Part shown: in pieces, positions 34,706-46,552 of the stretch
Layout of the letters: each line of letters starts with the position of its first letter
How positions within the stretch are numbered: the stretch's first letter is position 1
Program-made: the position numbers and the translations under genes
NCBI RefSeq assembly: GCF_016545825.1
Contig: NC_052621.1
Location: 8,518,199 to 8,582,198 of the forward strand
Direction: 5' to 3'
Source of the DNA: Eucalyptus grandis
Taxonomy: Eukaryota > Streptophyta > Magnoliopsida > Myrtales > Myrtaceae
DNA length: 64,000 nt
The notes under the pieces: model-generated
The model's input: the letters and a program-made list of their open reading frames with translations, nothing else
The model's database searches: none
Told to the model about the DNA's origin: nothing

Positions 34706-35504
34706 TGTAATACTAGTTGTTCATCATTTAACACATGTCATAAATACATATTTAAAGTCAACAAAATTCTTATTGAGCAGATACTTGATGGGATTGGACT
34801 TAAAAATTTTGACCTTCTTTGTAATGCATCAATATATCATGTGTCCATGTTGGTGCATAATAATTATGGTTATTTCGTGTCAATTCATGCCAGCCTTAAA
34901 AAAATCATGATTTTGATTAATACTTGCCAGGTAGTTGAATTACAACGAAAACGCAATAATTTATATCAATTTGTGTCGACATATAAAGGTTGGCATGTCA
35001 TGCCGTTTGTGTTCTGTGATTTTTCTTTGTAATTTGCGTTCCACCTTGTGGCGTGTTCATGTGGGGCAAACAGGTTATCTCCCAAATTGCTAGCCCTAAT
35101 AACGCGTATGGACCGGAGGGTGCGGGTCCTATGCCAATCATGTCAAAGCAAGTCGAAGATAAGACGAAGAGGGAAGAAAATGAATTATGCCAGAAGAGAG
35201 AAAATATCGTGTCGTTTCCATCCGCAATAAAAGCATATGGGAGAAAAAGTTGGGTACGTATGCTCTTCATTGAATTCGTGCCGTATGTCCATTTTTCATT
35301 GGTCGGTCCTCCTCGTAAAGCTCCGTCATGAAGTGAATAGTTCCAAACATTGAAGTTGATTGATCTTTATTTTGCCTGAGGTCTTTGAACTCAAAGGGCT
35401 AGATTTCATATGCATGGTTCACGTTTGCATTGCAAGTACGTGATTCACCGTCCGAAATTAAAAAAATCTTTCCCCTCCTCCTAACCCCACTTTCGTTTAA
35501 TTTA
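34706..35504. other. Unrecognised region
   Basis: Open frames of 123 codons (34661-35032) and 92 codons (35053-35331) on the plus strand show no domain I know. Composition is ordinary. Confidence 0.25.
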
Positions 35505-35945
35505 GACCCGCCAAACAGAAAAATCGGATTGGATTGAAAATGGTCCAACCCAAATAAATTTGTTTAACTTATTTTGAACCATTTTCATACAATGCAAATT
35601 TAGTGATTTGTGCCTATCCATACGCAACCCTACCCTATTGTTATAACACTTCAATAAGACTTCTATATTTAACTCAATTTGCAAAAGCTCATACCCAAAT
35701 CGAGGGGAGTGGTAGAGCGAGCAAACATGAAATCGAGTGGAGGTTAGAAAGAATGAAGAGAGAATCGTAGATGTGGGTTGGATTTAAGTAAGAATAAACC
35801 CATTTAGTATCTATATTATGTTTAAAACTATTTATGATCTATTTACTTAATATAGCTAACCAATTTATGGCCCATTTAATATTCTAATGAGTTAAAAAAT
35901 GGGTCAATGATCCATTTTGATGGATCTAGTTTGATCGACACATTT
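35505..35945. mobile_element. Nonautonomous element, relative of 7070-8098
   Basis: The left end has GACCCGCCAAACAGAAAAATCGG and the right end ATGGGTCAATGATCCATTTTG, with AACCCATTTA and TGGCCCATTTAAT inside, as in the element at 7070-8098. No coding sequence. The ends are approximate. Confidence 0.4.
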
Positions 35946-36609
35946 TAAACTTGGGAATGATTTGTATATGAACCAAAGGTCTTGTATCTTTTAAAAGTTT
36001 TTTTTTTTTTTTTTTTTTTGGAGCAAGTTTGTATCTTTTAAAAGTTAGTGCTAAGAATTTACAATGCAAACTCAAGTGACAACTAGTCACATCAACGGTA
36101 CCGGATGTGAGATTTGTAGAGAAAAAGTTATGGAGTCTAAGCATGCTTATCCTCAGTGCATTAAACATTGCGGAGCATGAACGTTGTGAAATCCTAACCT
36201 AGAAAGACATAAGCTAATATATGAAGTAACGCTGCATGGATGCATGAACATTTTAAAACTTGATGCTGGAGCGATGGGGATGACATTATGCCAACGACAA
36301 TGATTTCCCTCCTTACTTAATTAAACCGTTTTTTCGAGCAACTTCTCTCTATCCTATGCATTTTTAATTTCAAAAGTTTGGCATCTCAGTAAGCCCGCCT
36401 GCATGATTAAATACGGCAATGATGACATTACATGATTGAATAATGGGACGCATGAGTTCATACATCATGCAATCTTTCGATTTCTTTCACAATCAAAAGA
36501 GAATTCATCTGTAAATTCATTGTGAGACTTTGCTTACAAAATTCCAACCCACCCATCTTACTGATTGGAAGGCATTTAAGAGTGTATAGACGGAAAGCCC
36601 TTTATCAAT
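35946..36609. other. Intergenic DNA
   Basis: No gene seen. A T run lies at about 36000-36020, with a short direct repeat (TTGTATCTTTTAAAAGTT) on each side of it. Confidence 0.45.
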
Positions 36610-36614
36610 ATCAT

Positions 36615-36849
36615 TATAAAGTTTAAGAGAATTGAGGGAATTATGAGAAAAAGATTTTCTGCAATTGATACATTTTCTATCAGCTGAGTAAATGTATTTA
36701 CACAAGAGATTGCAAGTCGTTAGAATCAATCAAATTGAATTTACAATCCCTTAATCTTGGCACTTGTTATGTGAGATTCTTCATTCATTTTAGCGCTTGT
36801 GTGATTTGGTTTGATCTTGATTCCTTGATTTGTGCCATTATCCTTAAGA
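36615..36849 (-). repeat. 3' LTR of outer copia
   Basis: Shares TACACAAGAGATT(G/A)CAAG, ATCAAATTGAATTTACAATC and TTGATTCCTTGATTTGT with the LTR at 49076. A purine-rich CTTGTGGGGGCG tract (minus strand) precedes it. Confidence 0.9.
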
Positions 36850-36879
36850 CGCCCCCACAAGATGGTGCTTCCATCGAAG

Positions 36880-37478
36880 GCGCCAATCTTGGGTCATAAA
36901 TAACTTAACCGAGGTTAGGAAAATGGTTTTGTGAGGGCATCTGCGAGTTGATCGTGGGAGACATGGAGAACTCCATTTGCAACTAGGTCAAGAACGAAAT
37001 GGTAATCTATGGCAATGCATTTCATTCTAGAGTGAAAAATCGGATGTGCCCATACATATGTGGCACCGATGTTGTTGCAATAAAAGGTTGGCATGGTGAT
37101 TGGTTGGATGCCAAGTTCGGACAGCAAGTTTCGGACCCATTATAGTTCCGTTGCGGCGGTGGCAACGGCACAGTACTTGGCTTCGGTCGAAGACTGGGCA
37201 ATTGTGCATTGTTTTCGCGCACTCTAAGATACTGGATTAAGTCTGAGATAGATGATAAATGCAGAGGTGGATGATTGGTCATCTACAATACTTGCCCATT
37301 CAGCATCGGAAAACCGTGAAGAATAGATGTCGTGGAGCAGATTAGATGTAACCCATGAAATATGTTTCCTTTTAAGTACTGGAGAAGTTGCTTAGCAGCA
37401 GCCAAATGTGTGATAGTGGGATGTTGCATGAATTGGGATAATTTGTTGACAGAGAATGCGATGTTAAGTCTTGTGATA
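36880..37478 (-). pseudogene. Outer copia: end of reverse transcriptase and RNase H
   Basis: Minus-strand frames give SSTEAKYCAVATAATELWW (RNase H SS.EAEY.A), then [26 protein letters not shown] and [11 protein letters not shown], the usual RNase H end of copia polyproteins. The upstream part reads NKLSQFMQHPT from the end of the reverse transcriptase. Frameshifts and stops break it. This part was separated from the rest of the polymerase by the 37479-41468 patch. Confidence 0.8.
37395..37478. repeat. 84-bp duplication, left copy
   Basis: Matches 41469-41552 along 84 bases with two visible differences. Both start GCAGCAGCCAAATGTGTGAT. The sequence is part of the outer copia's reverse transcriptase, which continues naturally only on the far side of each copy. 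Confidence 0.9.
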
Positions 37479-37525
37479 GTGAGATGTCAAAATGTGAAGG
37501 GAAAGGTAAATCGAGAGAGATGAGG

Positions 37526-37712
37526 TGTAGGAATTTGTGTATTTCTCTATATTGTAATATGAGCACAATACATTGTATTTAACTACAAAGGAAGAAATAA
37601 TAAAGGAAAATAATTATCCCTATCTTTCTAGGCCTAAGATAGACAATATTACATATCAATTTACAATTTGACATGATTTGCTAAACTTTCCTATCTTCCG
37701 TATCTTCCAACA
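37526..37712 (-). repeat. LTR of the inner minus-strand copia (element A)
   Basis: A 187-bp segment that on the minus strand starts TGTTGGAAGATACGG and ends AAATTCCTACA, the TG...CA limits of an LTR. It lies immediately after a CTCAAGCTGGTGG-type sequence (as plus strand), common just before copia 3' LTRs. No matching 5' LTR was found. Confidence 0.7.
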
Positions 37713-40700
37713 CTCCCTCAAGCTGGTGGCTTGTAGATGTCCAAGACGCCTAGCTTGCTCAAGAGATACGCATGCTGTTTTTGACACAGAGGTTTGGTGA
37801 AGACATCCGCCGGTTGTTCTTGCGTTCCAATCCCTTGTGTCTCAATCATCCTTCCTGGATTTTCTCGGTGAAATGACAATCGACTTCAATGTGCTTTGTT
37901 CTCTCATGCACGATAGGATTGGATGCAAGTTTGAGAGCTGCATCATTGTCGCGAAACAATCTTGTTGGTCCCTTGACATGCACTCCAAGATCCCGATAAT
38001 CCTCTCAACCACACTATTTCACATGTGGTTTTAGCCACGGCTCGATATTCTGCCTCGCCAAAGATAACGAGACGGTTAGTTGTTTCTTCGTTCTCCCGGG
38101 AAAGTAAAGAATCCCCCAATTTGATACAAAAACACATTATTGACCTTCGCTCATAGGACGGGTTGCATAATCTCGCATCGCAATATGCGATCATTTTCAT
38201 GTCACACTTCCTAGAGAGAATCCCAAGACCGGACATTTCTTCAAGTACCTCACGACTTTCAGCCTTTGGCATTCATATGAGACCGTTTTGGCTTATGTAT
38301 GAACCGACTAAGTGTACGCACATCGTAACTTATGTCCGGGTCTAGTCATAGTCAAATATATGAGCTTCCCCGACAAGCTTCGATAGCCCAAAGGATCTTC
38401 GAGAGTAGGGTTTGCCTCTGAGGCACTTCAACATCATAATCGGCGGTTGTCGGCTTGACATTTTGTTCAATAGGCACTACAATGGCTTACACCCGATAAT
38501 CCCCTTCAAATGATCTCAATGCAAATTTTCTCACCGAGAGAGATTCCTTGGCTAGATCGAGCAATTTCAATCCCAAGAAAATACTTTGGCGATCCCATCT
38601 TTAATATGGAAAGTAGAATGCAAGTATCATTTAAGGCCTTTGATAGCTATTTCATCATTCCCCATAATGAGTATGTCATCTACATATATCATCAAGTAGA
38701 TAGATGATGTACCTTGAGTCCATGTGAATACGGCATAATCAAATCTGGATTGTTGAAAACCAAGACTATTAGTGATTCAAGAAATTTCGCGTACCAATTG
38801 TCGGATGCTTGCTTGAGTCCGTACAAGGATTTGCGGAGACGACATACTTTATTCTCCCCCTGTCTTCGTAAGCCTTGAGGTATTTCCATATATAGCTCCT
38901 TGTCTAAATCACCATGGAGAAAGGCATTATGAACATCCATATGATGTAACGACTAGTCGTGAGAAGCTGCTACAGAGAGAAAAGAGCGAACTGTGACATC
39001 TTTGGTCACGGGGGAAAAAGTCTCGTGATAATGAAACCTTCATCATACATGAAGCCTTTAGCCACAAGTCGCGCCTTGTATCTTTCAATCGATCCATCTG
39101 CTCGATATTTGATCTTGTAGACCCATTTACATCCAATTGCTTTACGATGTGGAGGTAAAGCAACAAGATCCCATGTATGGTTATCCACGAGGGCTTTCAA
39201 TTCTGCCTCCATTGCCATTTGCCGTCGTGGATCAGTGCTTGCCTCATGAAAGTTGGATGGTTCTTGGTCTTCAGAAATACGAGCAATGCAACATCGATGC
39301 ATTGGGGATAAACGATCGAAGGAAACATAAGAGGAGATTGGAAAGGGAATACCTGGTGAATTCCTGACTCCACATATGTAGTCTTTAGTCCGGGTAGGAG
39401 GTCGAGTAGCACGTCCGAACGTGCTGGGTGGATCATCTCTCGAAGATGTATTGTTTGGGATTTCCACCGAAGTGAGTCAGGATAGGTAGATCTGAAGAAA
39501 TCTCATTATCATTGAGTCTTTCATCTGGGCTTCCTCTAAAAGGTGTTGTGCTGTTAGTGGAGTTGAAAACACCTTGTGTATCCGTCGGCGGAGGAATAAA
39601 TATATATCGGAACTTGCGGATCCATCGTCGACGAGAATAGGTCGGAGAATGCCCTGGGTTCCGGTGCCACTTTTTGTTTAAGTGGACAAAAGGGAAAATA
39701 GTTTCTTGGAATATAATATCTCTTCGACGAAAAATTCTCCAGACTCGGATCATAAATTCGATATCCCTTTGTAAGGTAGAATATCCCATGAATATGCAAG
39801 AGCGAGCACGTGGACCCATTTTATCTTTGGGCCCGACAATAGCATCATAGCGAGAGACAGCCAAAAACTCTCAAGCGGCTCAAGTCGGGCTTCTTTCCAA
39901 AAGTACCTGGAAATGAGACTGTCCATCGTAACTTTGGTCGGCATTCGATTTATTAAATAAGCAGCAGTCAATATGCAATCTCCCCAAAATGTATCTCGGA
40001 ATAGAAGCTTGAAACTTCAAAAGCTCGGCAACCTCTAAGAGATGACGATGCTTCCTTTCCACCACTCCATTTTGTTGTGGTGTATAAGTACAGGAGCTCT
40101 CATGTAAAATTCCTTGAGATGAAAGGAGATCCGCACATTCATGATTAAAGAATTCCTTCCGATTGTCTGTCCTTATTTTTTGTACAGGTTTTCCAAACTG
40201 GGTTTTGGATAAGGAAAGAAAGGTTTTCAAGTGGGACACAACTTGACTTTTAGATTGCATGAGGAAAATCCAGGTGGCTCTGGAATGATCATCCACAATG
40301 GTAAGGAAAAAACGAGATCCATCATGATTTCTCACATGGTAGGGTCCCTGAACATCAATATGTAGTAAGGAAAGGATATTTCTCAAACGACTTTGACTTA
40401 AAGGGAAAGGATTACACGATTGCTTTGCAAGAGGGCAAATTTGACAATGAGGGTAAGGAAATTGAGAACTATGACCCAATCTGGAATGCAAAAGGAAATT
40501 TCTATAATTGGAAATTGAGTTACACAATGATTTCTTATTACAAGGAAAATTAAAATTTGCAAGAGAAAAACAATCCTTCGGAGAGACTACTGACCCATCG
40601 GTGTCCGAAAGGGCAAACAGACATGATCGGTTGAAAAGAACTCGACAAGAGTTGTCCTTAAGACACTGAAATGGAAGTCCTAATATAGAGGACATTAGTA

Positions 40701-41140
40701 AGGACAATATGGGGATTAAGTTCCCACTTTGTTCTGTTGTAGTGACATAGGCAACACTTCCATTGGGTAATTGCACGGTGGCAAGGATTTTCTAACTCTT
40801 CATTAACAGCAGAAAATAATCTTCTATCACATGCTATATGATCACTGGCTCCTGAGTCTATAATCCAGGTATTTCTAGAAATAGTACTTGCCAGGCAATA
40901 TGAAATACCTGTAAAGCTTACATCCAATTTCGCAAAGCAAGGATATTCCCCATGTGTAATTATTAGTAGAATTCATTGATCTGAAATTTGATGATAGGCT
41001 GCTTTGATATTTTCTTTTCCTCTTTTCTTTTCTCCGGAGCTGCCATGTAATTTCCAGCAAGTATCGATGGTATGGTGGGGCCGCTTGCAAAAATCAAAAA
41101 TAATTTGCCTTTATTTCGAAAATTTGGCCCATATCCTTTC
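37713..41140 (-). pseudogene. Inner copia (element A): gag end to RNase H
   Basis: In minus-strand order: a gag zinc knuckle (CKRPHHTIDTCWKLHG, 41090-41040), protease IIDSGASDHIA (about 40860), pre-integrase HSRLGHSS, integrase with TIVDDHSRATWIF and YTPQQNGVVERKHRH, reverse transcriptase with WDLVALPPHRKAIGCKWVYK (39180-39100) and MDVHNAFLHGDLDKELYM (38940), then RNase H with EAEYRAVAKTTCEIVWLRGL (about 38040). Reading frames are broken many times and the YVDD region is lost. Everything upstream of the zinc knuckle (most of gag, the primer site and 5' LTR) is missing and replaced by unrelated DNA at about 41145. Confidence 0.8.
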
Positions 41141-41468
41141 GAATTTTGAGGCCGTTGGATCCTCTTAAGCGGACGATATCTCCACCGTCCGAGATGATCC
41201 GAGCTCGCGTGCCTCTGGGAGCCGTCGGATCGCGACATTCGATACGGCGTCCGAGCTGCCCCATTTATAGGGCTTTTGATCCGCGGAACCCTAGCCCCTC
41301 GGTTCTCCCCGCTAACCTTAGCCGCTCCAATTCTCTCCTCCTTTTCGATCTAGGGTTTTCTCCTTCTCCTTTTCTACTCTTGCCGCCGGGACTTCAGAGA
41401 GATCTTCTCTGTCCAGAACGAGGCAAGCCTTTGATTCTCCTCTTGCACCGCAAAGATGGCCAGGGTTG
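41141..41468 (+). promoter_or_regulatory. Captured host promoter and leader (ribosomal-protein-gene style)
   Basis: This GC-rich stretch does not belong to either copia. On the plus strand it has TTTATAGGGC (TATA-like, about 41264), GGAACCCTAGCCCC (telo-box AACCCTA, about 41286), GATCTAGGGTTTTC, a pyrimidine-rich leader and GCAAAGATGGCCAGGG, a good start context with ATG at 41456. Telo-boxes and pyrimidine-rich leaders are typical of plant ribosomal-protein genes, several of which begin Met-Ala-Arg. Only about four codons remain before the sequence re-enters the outer copia. The gene of origin is not identified. Confidence 0.5.
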
Positions 41469-41552
41469 GCAGCAGCCAAATGTGTGATAGTAGGATGTTG
41501 CATGAATTGGGATAATTTGTTGACAGAGAATGCGATGTTAGGTCTTGTGATA
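41469..41552. repeat. 84-bp duplication, right copy
   Basis: Partner of 37395-37478. On this side the outer copia's reverse transcriptase continues into 41553 and beyond, so this is the intact join. Confidence 0.9.
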
Positions 41553-42861
41553 TGTGAGATATTCAAGGGCCTCCATGGATATGGCATCCATTAGTAGGGA
41601 TACTGGCTCCTGGATTAAATAAGACTTTGATTGGTTCACCTCTGGTTGGTTTTCTTTCATATTTGACGTTGGTTGCCTCCTCTAGGCAATCAATTAGATC
41701 AAAATGTGAGCAGATAAATTGATTCTCCATGACTAATGGAGGCCTGCAATATTACATACCTCCTTTTCCTATCTTACTGGCTTCATTCATTTTGTGTTTT
41801 TGTTGTAGAAGCTCACGGATATACTAGAGAAGTATACTCATCTTGGTTGGGATCACTTCAATGCTAAGGAAGTAATGAAGTGTTCGCAAATCTTTGATAG
41901 AGAAATGTGTAGATAGTGCTTCAATGGATTTGGCAATGAAAGAGGTGTCATTGCCTGTGATAACGAGATTGTCAACATAGACAAAGAAGGATGTTGTAAT
42001 TGGACCCATGGTGTAAATGAACAAGGATGGATTGGAGCGAGAGCTGCAAAAACCGTGAGTGTGTAGGAATTTACTCAATGCGGTATACCATGCCCTTGGT
42101 GCTAGTTTTACTCTGTAAATAGCTTTTCTCAATTTGCATACATGGTTCAGTCTAATCATATTAATAAACCTTGGAGGTTGAGTCATGTATACTTCATCAA
42201 TGAGATCCCCTTGTAGGAATGCATTGTTTACATCAAGTTGTCGATGTGGTCATCCTCAGTTTAGTGCAATAGAAAGCACAACAAGAATGGTGGTCAGTTT
42301 GACAACATGATTAAATGTATCCTTGTAATCAATCCCGGGGCATTGGTGGAAGCCCTTTGACAACTAGACGTGCTTTGTAGTGCTCAATACTTCCGTTAGG
42401 TTGGTCTTTAATTCGGAAGATCCACCTCCAACCAACAACATTATTGGAATTTGTGTTTGGGGTGAGTTCCCATGTTCCATTGCATAACAATGCATTAAAC
42501 TCCTCAGACATGGCATGTGGCTATTTGACATCCCGTAAGGCTTGAGTAATGCATGTTGGTTCGATAGTGTCGGGTAAAGAGTGTTTAGTGGTGTGATGAA
42601 TTTGTTTGAATTTGAAGATGTTATTCCCAAATCGTGTAATCATTGGATGGCTATGGGTTTGGATTGGTGGAGGTGGTGGTATGGTCGGTTGTGGTGGTGA
42701 ATCGAAGGATGAGGGATGTGGATCCAATGGGGTGGGGTTTATGGTAGATAATGGGGTGTCATTTTGGTCTGAGTTGGTTTAAGTTTCAGGTGTTATGGGT
42801 GGGTTGAGTGGTGGCTAAAATTGTGATTTGGGATTAGGATGGTTATTGGTGGCGTCGGTGC
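41553..42861 (-). pseudogene. Outer copia: reverse transcriptase
   Basis: Minus-strand frames show NGTWELTPNTNSNNVVGWRW and NGSIEHYKARLVVKG (start of the reverse transcriptase, 42480-42360), then KAIYRVKLAPRAWYTAL and FFVYVDNLVITGND, where YVDN replaces the catalytic YVDD (about 41970), then the NKLSQFMQHP part. Stops and frameshifts occur, so it is inactive. Confidence 0.8.
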
Positions 42862-43540
42862 TGTTAAATTTATGACTCGAGTTTGAGATTCACTAGACTC
42901 GCGACGGATTTACTAGAGAGGAAATAAAGTTGAAAGAGGAAGTTGGTGGGGCCCAAGGTCTTGCACACACACTCCACGTCGATGGCTGAATTCCATTGCA
43001 CCTTAGCGTGAAGTCTTCTGCTTGTGTAAGAATCCAAACGTGGTGGTGGGCCCAAGTCAAACTTTGACCAGGCACACACGTATAAAAGTAGAATCTATTT
43101 TCCTTCTTAGGGGGCTTGCTTGAAGTCGGTAAAGAAACATTATGTAGAAGAAGCGCCGTACGTCCGTCGAAGTTTATGAAGCCACACTTCCACGAAGCTG
43201 CAAGTCCTCCATGCGAAGCTTTGAAGAGATATGTGAAGCCGTTCGTAGAGTGTATTGTTTTGAGCTTGAACGCGCGTTAACTTTGTGCCGTGAGTTTATA
43301 CCAAGTGAGTTGTTTATTTATAAACACTTTGGGTTTGTGGTTAAATTTGGGTTTGGGAAACACCGAGAGAGTGTTTGAGTGACTTGAGTGTGTAATCTCC
43401 TTGTATTGCTTGATCTATAGTGAAATTCGCAGTTGCTCTCCCCATGGATGTAGGTTTTTACAATTGAATCACGTAAATCTAGTGTCCGATTTTTTTATTC
43501 TGTCTATATTTTGTTCGATCGCTCGCCCTTAATTGCAACA
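42862..43540 (+). repeat. 5' LTR of element C
   Basis: Starts TGTTAAATTTATGACTCG and ends TTAATTGCAACA. Contains CGTATAAAAGTAG (TATA box, about 43080). Confidence 0.9.
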
Positions 43541-43542
43541 AG

Positions 43543-43555
43543 TGGTATCAAAGCC
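43543..43555 (+). other. Primer-binding site of element C
   Basis: TGGTATCAAAGCC right after the LTR matches the initiator-Met tRNA site (TGGTATCAGAGC) with one change. Confidence 0.8.
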
Positions 43556-43579
43556 AGGCTTGGCTAAGTTGAAGCGAAT

Positions 43580-44817
43580 CGATGGCGACAGAAGAAGTAA
43601 AAGTGAGAATCGATAGATTTGATGGGAATGATTTTAGTTTCTAGAAGATGCCGATTGAAGATTATCTTTACCAGATAAAACTGCACTTGCCCTTGTTTGG
43701 GGAGAAACCAGAGACGATGAAGCAAGCTGATTGGGATTTGCTGGATAAATGAGCTATGGGTGTTATTCGGTTGACGTTGGCTCATAATGTCGCGTTTAAC
43801 ACTTTAAAGGAGAAGACCACTGCTAATTTGATGCAAACCCTATCAAATATGTATGAGAAGCCCTCTGCGATCAACAAGGTCTATTTGATATGACGTCTGT
43901 TTAATTTGAAGATGAGTGAAGGTGCGTCAGTTGCATATCATATCAATGAATTCAATGTGATTGTTAGTCAATTGAGTTCAGTTGAGATTGACTTTGAAGA
44001 TAAGGTACGTGCTTTGATTATGCTATCCTCATTGCCTAATAGTTGGAATACTACATTATTCGCTATTAGTAATTCCTCTGGGTCAACAAGTTTGACGTTT
44101 GACGGGGTTCGAGATTTAATTCTGAGCGAGGATATTCGTAGAAGAGAATTTGGCGAACTTGTATCTGCTGCTTTAGTAGGTGAAAATAGAGGAAGATCTA
44201 TAACACGTGTGGGTAATAGTAGTACTAATATAAACAAGCATAGTCCATCTAGGACTGGTAATGTTGTCTGTTGGAGCTATGGCAAGAGGAGGCATCTTAG
44301 AAGGGATTGTCTTAAGTTGAAGAATGAGAAGGGTAAGGGAATTATGGTTGATTCTGCAGATAATGTTGCAGCTGTGGTAGATAATGCCGATTATGTCTTG
44401 TTTGTCACTAATGATTCATCGTTTGATAGATGGATTGCAGATTCTGGTTGTTCTTTTCATGTCACACCAAATAGAAATTGATTTATCACTTATTAGTGCA
44501 CGGGTAGTGGTAAAGTCCAGTTAAGGAACAATACTGAATGCGATGTTGTGGGTGTTGGTGATGTTAAAATCAGAATGCATGATGGTATCATGAAGACATT
44601 GACTGGAGTGAGGCATGTTCCAGAATTGAAGAAGAACTTAATTTCCTTGGGTGCCTTAAATTCAATTGGTTGCAAGTATTATTCAAAATGTGGAGTTTTG
44701 AAGGTTGTTCGAGGTGCTCTGATGATAATGAAAGGAATCAAGCACGATGGCCTGTATAAACTTCAAGGTGAGACAATGACAGGTTTCGCCCTAGAGACGT
44801 TAGATGCATCTGTTTGA
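43580..44817 (+). pseudogene. Element C: gag, zinc knuckle, protease and pre-integrase
   Basis: The gag starts at the ATG at 43580 (ATEEVKVRIDRFDGNDF) and continues through LMQTLSNMYEKPS and VRALIMLSSLPNSW, with three in-frame stops before 43906. The zinc knuckle is CWSYGKRRHLRRDC, in which tyrosine replaces the second cysteine of C-x2-C-x4-H-x4-C, so it should not bind zinc normally. Protease follows as WIADSGCSFHVTP, then a stop, then the pre-integrase region GVRHVPELKKNLISLGALN. The order and motifs are those of copia. Integrase remnants trail off after 44817. It is defective. Confidence 0.8.
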
Positions 44818-45864
44818 GAATCTATGGACTGCTTGAAGAAGACCTGGAGGTTTGTGTCAATGCACAAGTTTGATGCTGATGTCAGGATCACGCAGTCAAG
44901 AGCTTTGATCGAGACGTAGACTGGTAAGTCAATCAAGCATGTGCGGATTGACAATAGCATGGAGTACTGCTCGGAGTTGGTAAATAAGTTATGTATGAAA
45001 GAGGGCATAGAGAAACACCGCACTAGTGTCGGCAAAATTGATGAGTAGAACATTACTAGAGACGACCCGTAAAATGATCTCTAATGCTGGTATTGTTAGG
45101 AGAATCATAACTGATGTGCTTAGTATGGTAAGCTACCTAGTGAATAGATTCCCATCAACTGCTATTGAATGGTGAACTTCCGAAGAAGTGTGGTTAGGTA
45201 ACGTTGCCGGTTATTCTATTATTAGAATGTTTTGTTGCCCATGTTATTTTCAAGTGAGTGATGGTAAGCTCGATTGGAGGGTAAGGTGCATATTCCATGG
45301 CTATGCACAAGGTGAGTGGGGTAATCAGTTATGGTACTCGGATATAAATTCACCTATTGATAGCAGAGAAGTTACCCTTGACAAGTCTCCGATAGTTTTG
45401 GCTAGGAGTGTTTGTGGCAATGTTTTGATACAGATCTGAATGGTGTTCAGCTTGAGATGGAGTTGTAACTAGAAACTCCTGAGGTAACGAGTATGAGTAC
45501 TTGCAAAGTAATCGACACAGATGGTGCTCGTAGCGAGGTGGGGCTTATAAAGCCAACGATTGCTGTAACTGCTGAAATTAACAAGGTGTGTATTCGATCT
45601 CCTAACAGATATGGATGCAATAATAGTTTTACTTTATTTGCAGTTGAGGAGGTTATGTCAAAAAATCCTTGCGGAGCAGTTAAAGGTCATGTGGAGTTGG
45701 TATTCCGATTAGGTCCTCGATTATGGCGAAGTTCAAGTGAGGTTTGGACTTGGATAATATCTTTGGCGCTTAAGCCCATCGGGGCTATGGGAAAGTAGCA
45801 ACAGAATTTGAATGTTTACGAAGCGATTGTAATTTGGCTCAAACATCGAGCCAATGTGGATAAT

Positions 45865-46547
45865 TATTAAATTTATGACTCGAGTTTGAGATTCACTGGA
45901 CTCACGACGGATTTACTAGAGAGGAAATAAAGTTGAAAGAGGAAGTTGGTGGGGCCCAAGGTCTCGCACACACACTCCACGTCGATGGCTGAATTCCATT
46001 GCACCTTGGTGTGAAGTCTTCTGCTTGTGTAAGAATCCAAATGTGGTGGTGGGCCCAGGTCAAACTTTGACCGGGCACACATGTATAAAAGCATAATCTA
46101 TTTTCCTTCTTAGGGGGCTTGCTTGAAGTCGGTAAAGAAACCCTACGTAGAAGAAGCGCCGTACGTCCGCCAAAGTCTACGAAGCCACATGTCCACGAAG
46201 CCGCAAGTCCTCCGTGCGAAGCTTTGAAGAGATACGCGAAGCCGTTCGTAGAGCGTATTGTTTTGAGCTTGAACACTCGTTAACTTTGTGCCGTGAGTTT
46301 ATACCAAGTGAGTTGTTTATTTATAAACACTTTGGGTTTGGGGTTAAATTGGGGTTTGGGAAACACCGAGAGAGTGTTTGAGTGACTTGAGTGTGTAATC
46401 TCCTTGTATTGCTTGATCTATAATGAAATTCGTAGCTGCTCTCCCCGTGGATGTAGGTTTTTACGACTGAACCACGTAAATTTAGTGTCCAATTTATTTT
46501 CTTTTTATGTCTATATTTTGTTCAATCACTCGCTCTTAATCGCAACA
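45865..46547 (+). repeat. 3' LTR of element C
   Basis: Direct repeat of 42862-43540. The first bases are TATTAAATTT (TG changed to TA) and the end is CTTAATCGCAACA. Confidence 0.9.
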
Positions 46548-46552
46548 GATGC

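Larger units (their letters stand above)
42862..46547 (+). mobile_element. Nested copia retrotransposon (element C), internally deleted
   Basis: Two LTRs of about 680 bp lie at 42862-43540 and 45865-46547. The flanks are GGTGC (42857-42861) and GATGC (46548-46552), a 5-bp target duplication with one change. The inside is only 2.3 kb, against 4-5 kb for a full copia. It holds gag, protease and a short pre-integrase section but no recognisable reverse transcriptase, so most of pol is deleted. It sits in the outer copia between integrase and reverse transcriptase, in the opposite orientation. The LTRs are similar along their length, with scattered substitutions. Confidence 0.9.

Noticed and set aside
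41456..41468. A complete ribosomal-protein gene at 41.4 kb
   Set aside because: Only the promoter, leader and about four codons are present before the copia sequence resumes.
42870..46276. Open frames in the LTRs of element C (reading MCAWSKFDLGPPP or MCARSKFDLGPPP)
   Set aside because: They occur in both LTRs on the strand opposite to the element and match no protein family. They are duplicated non-coding sequence.
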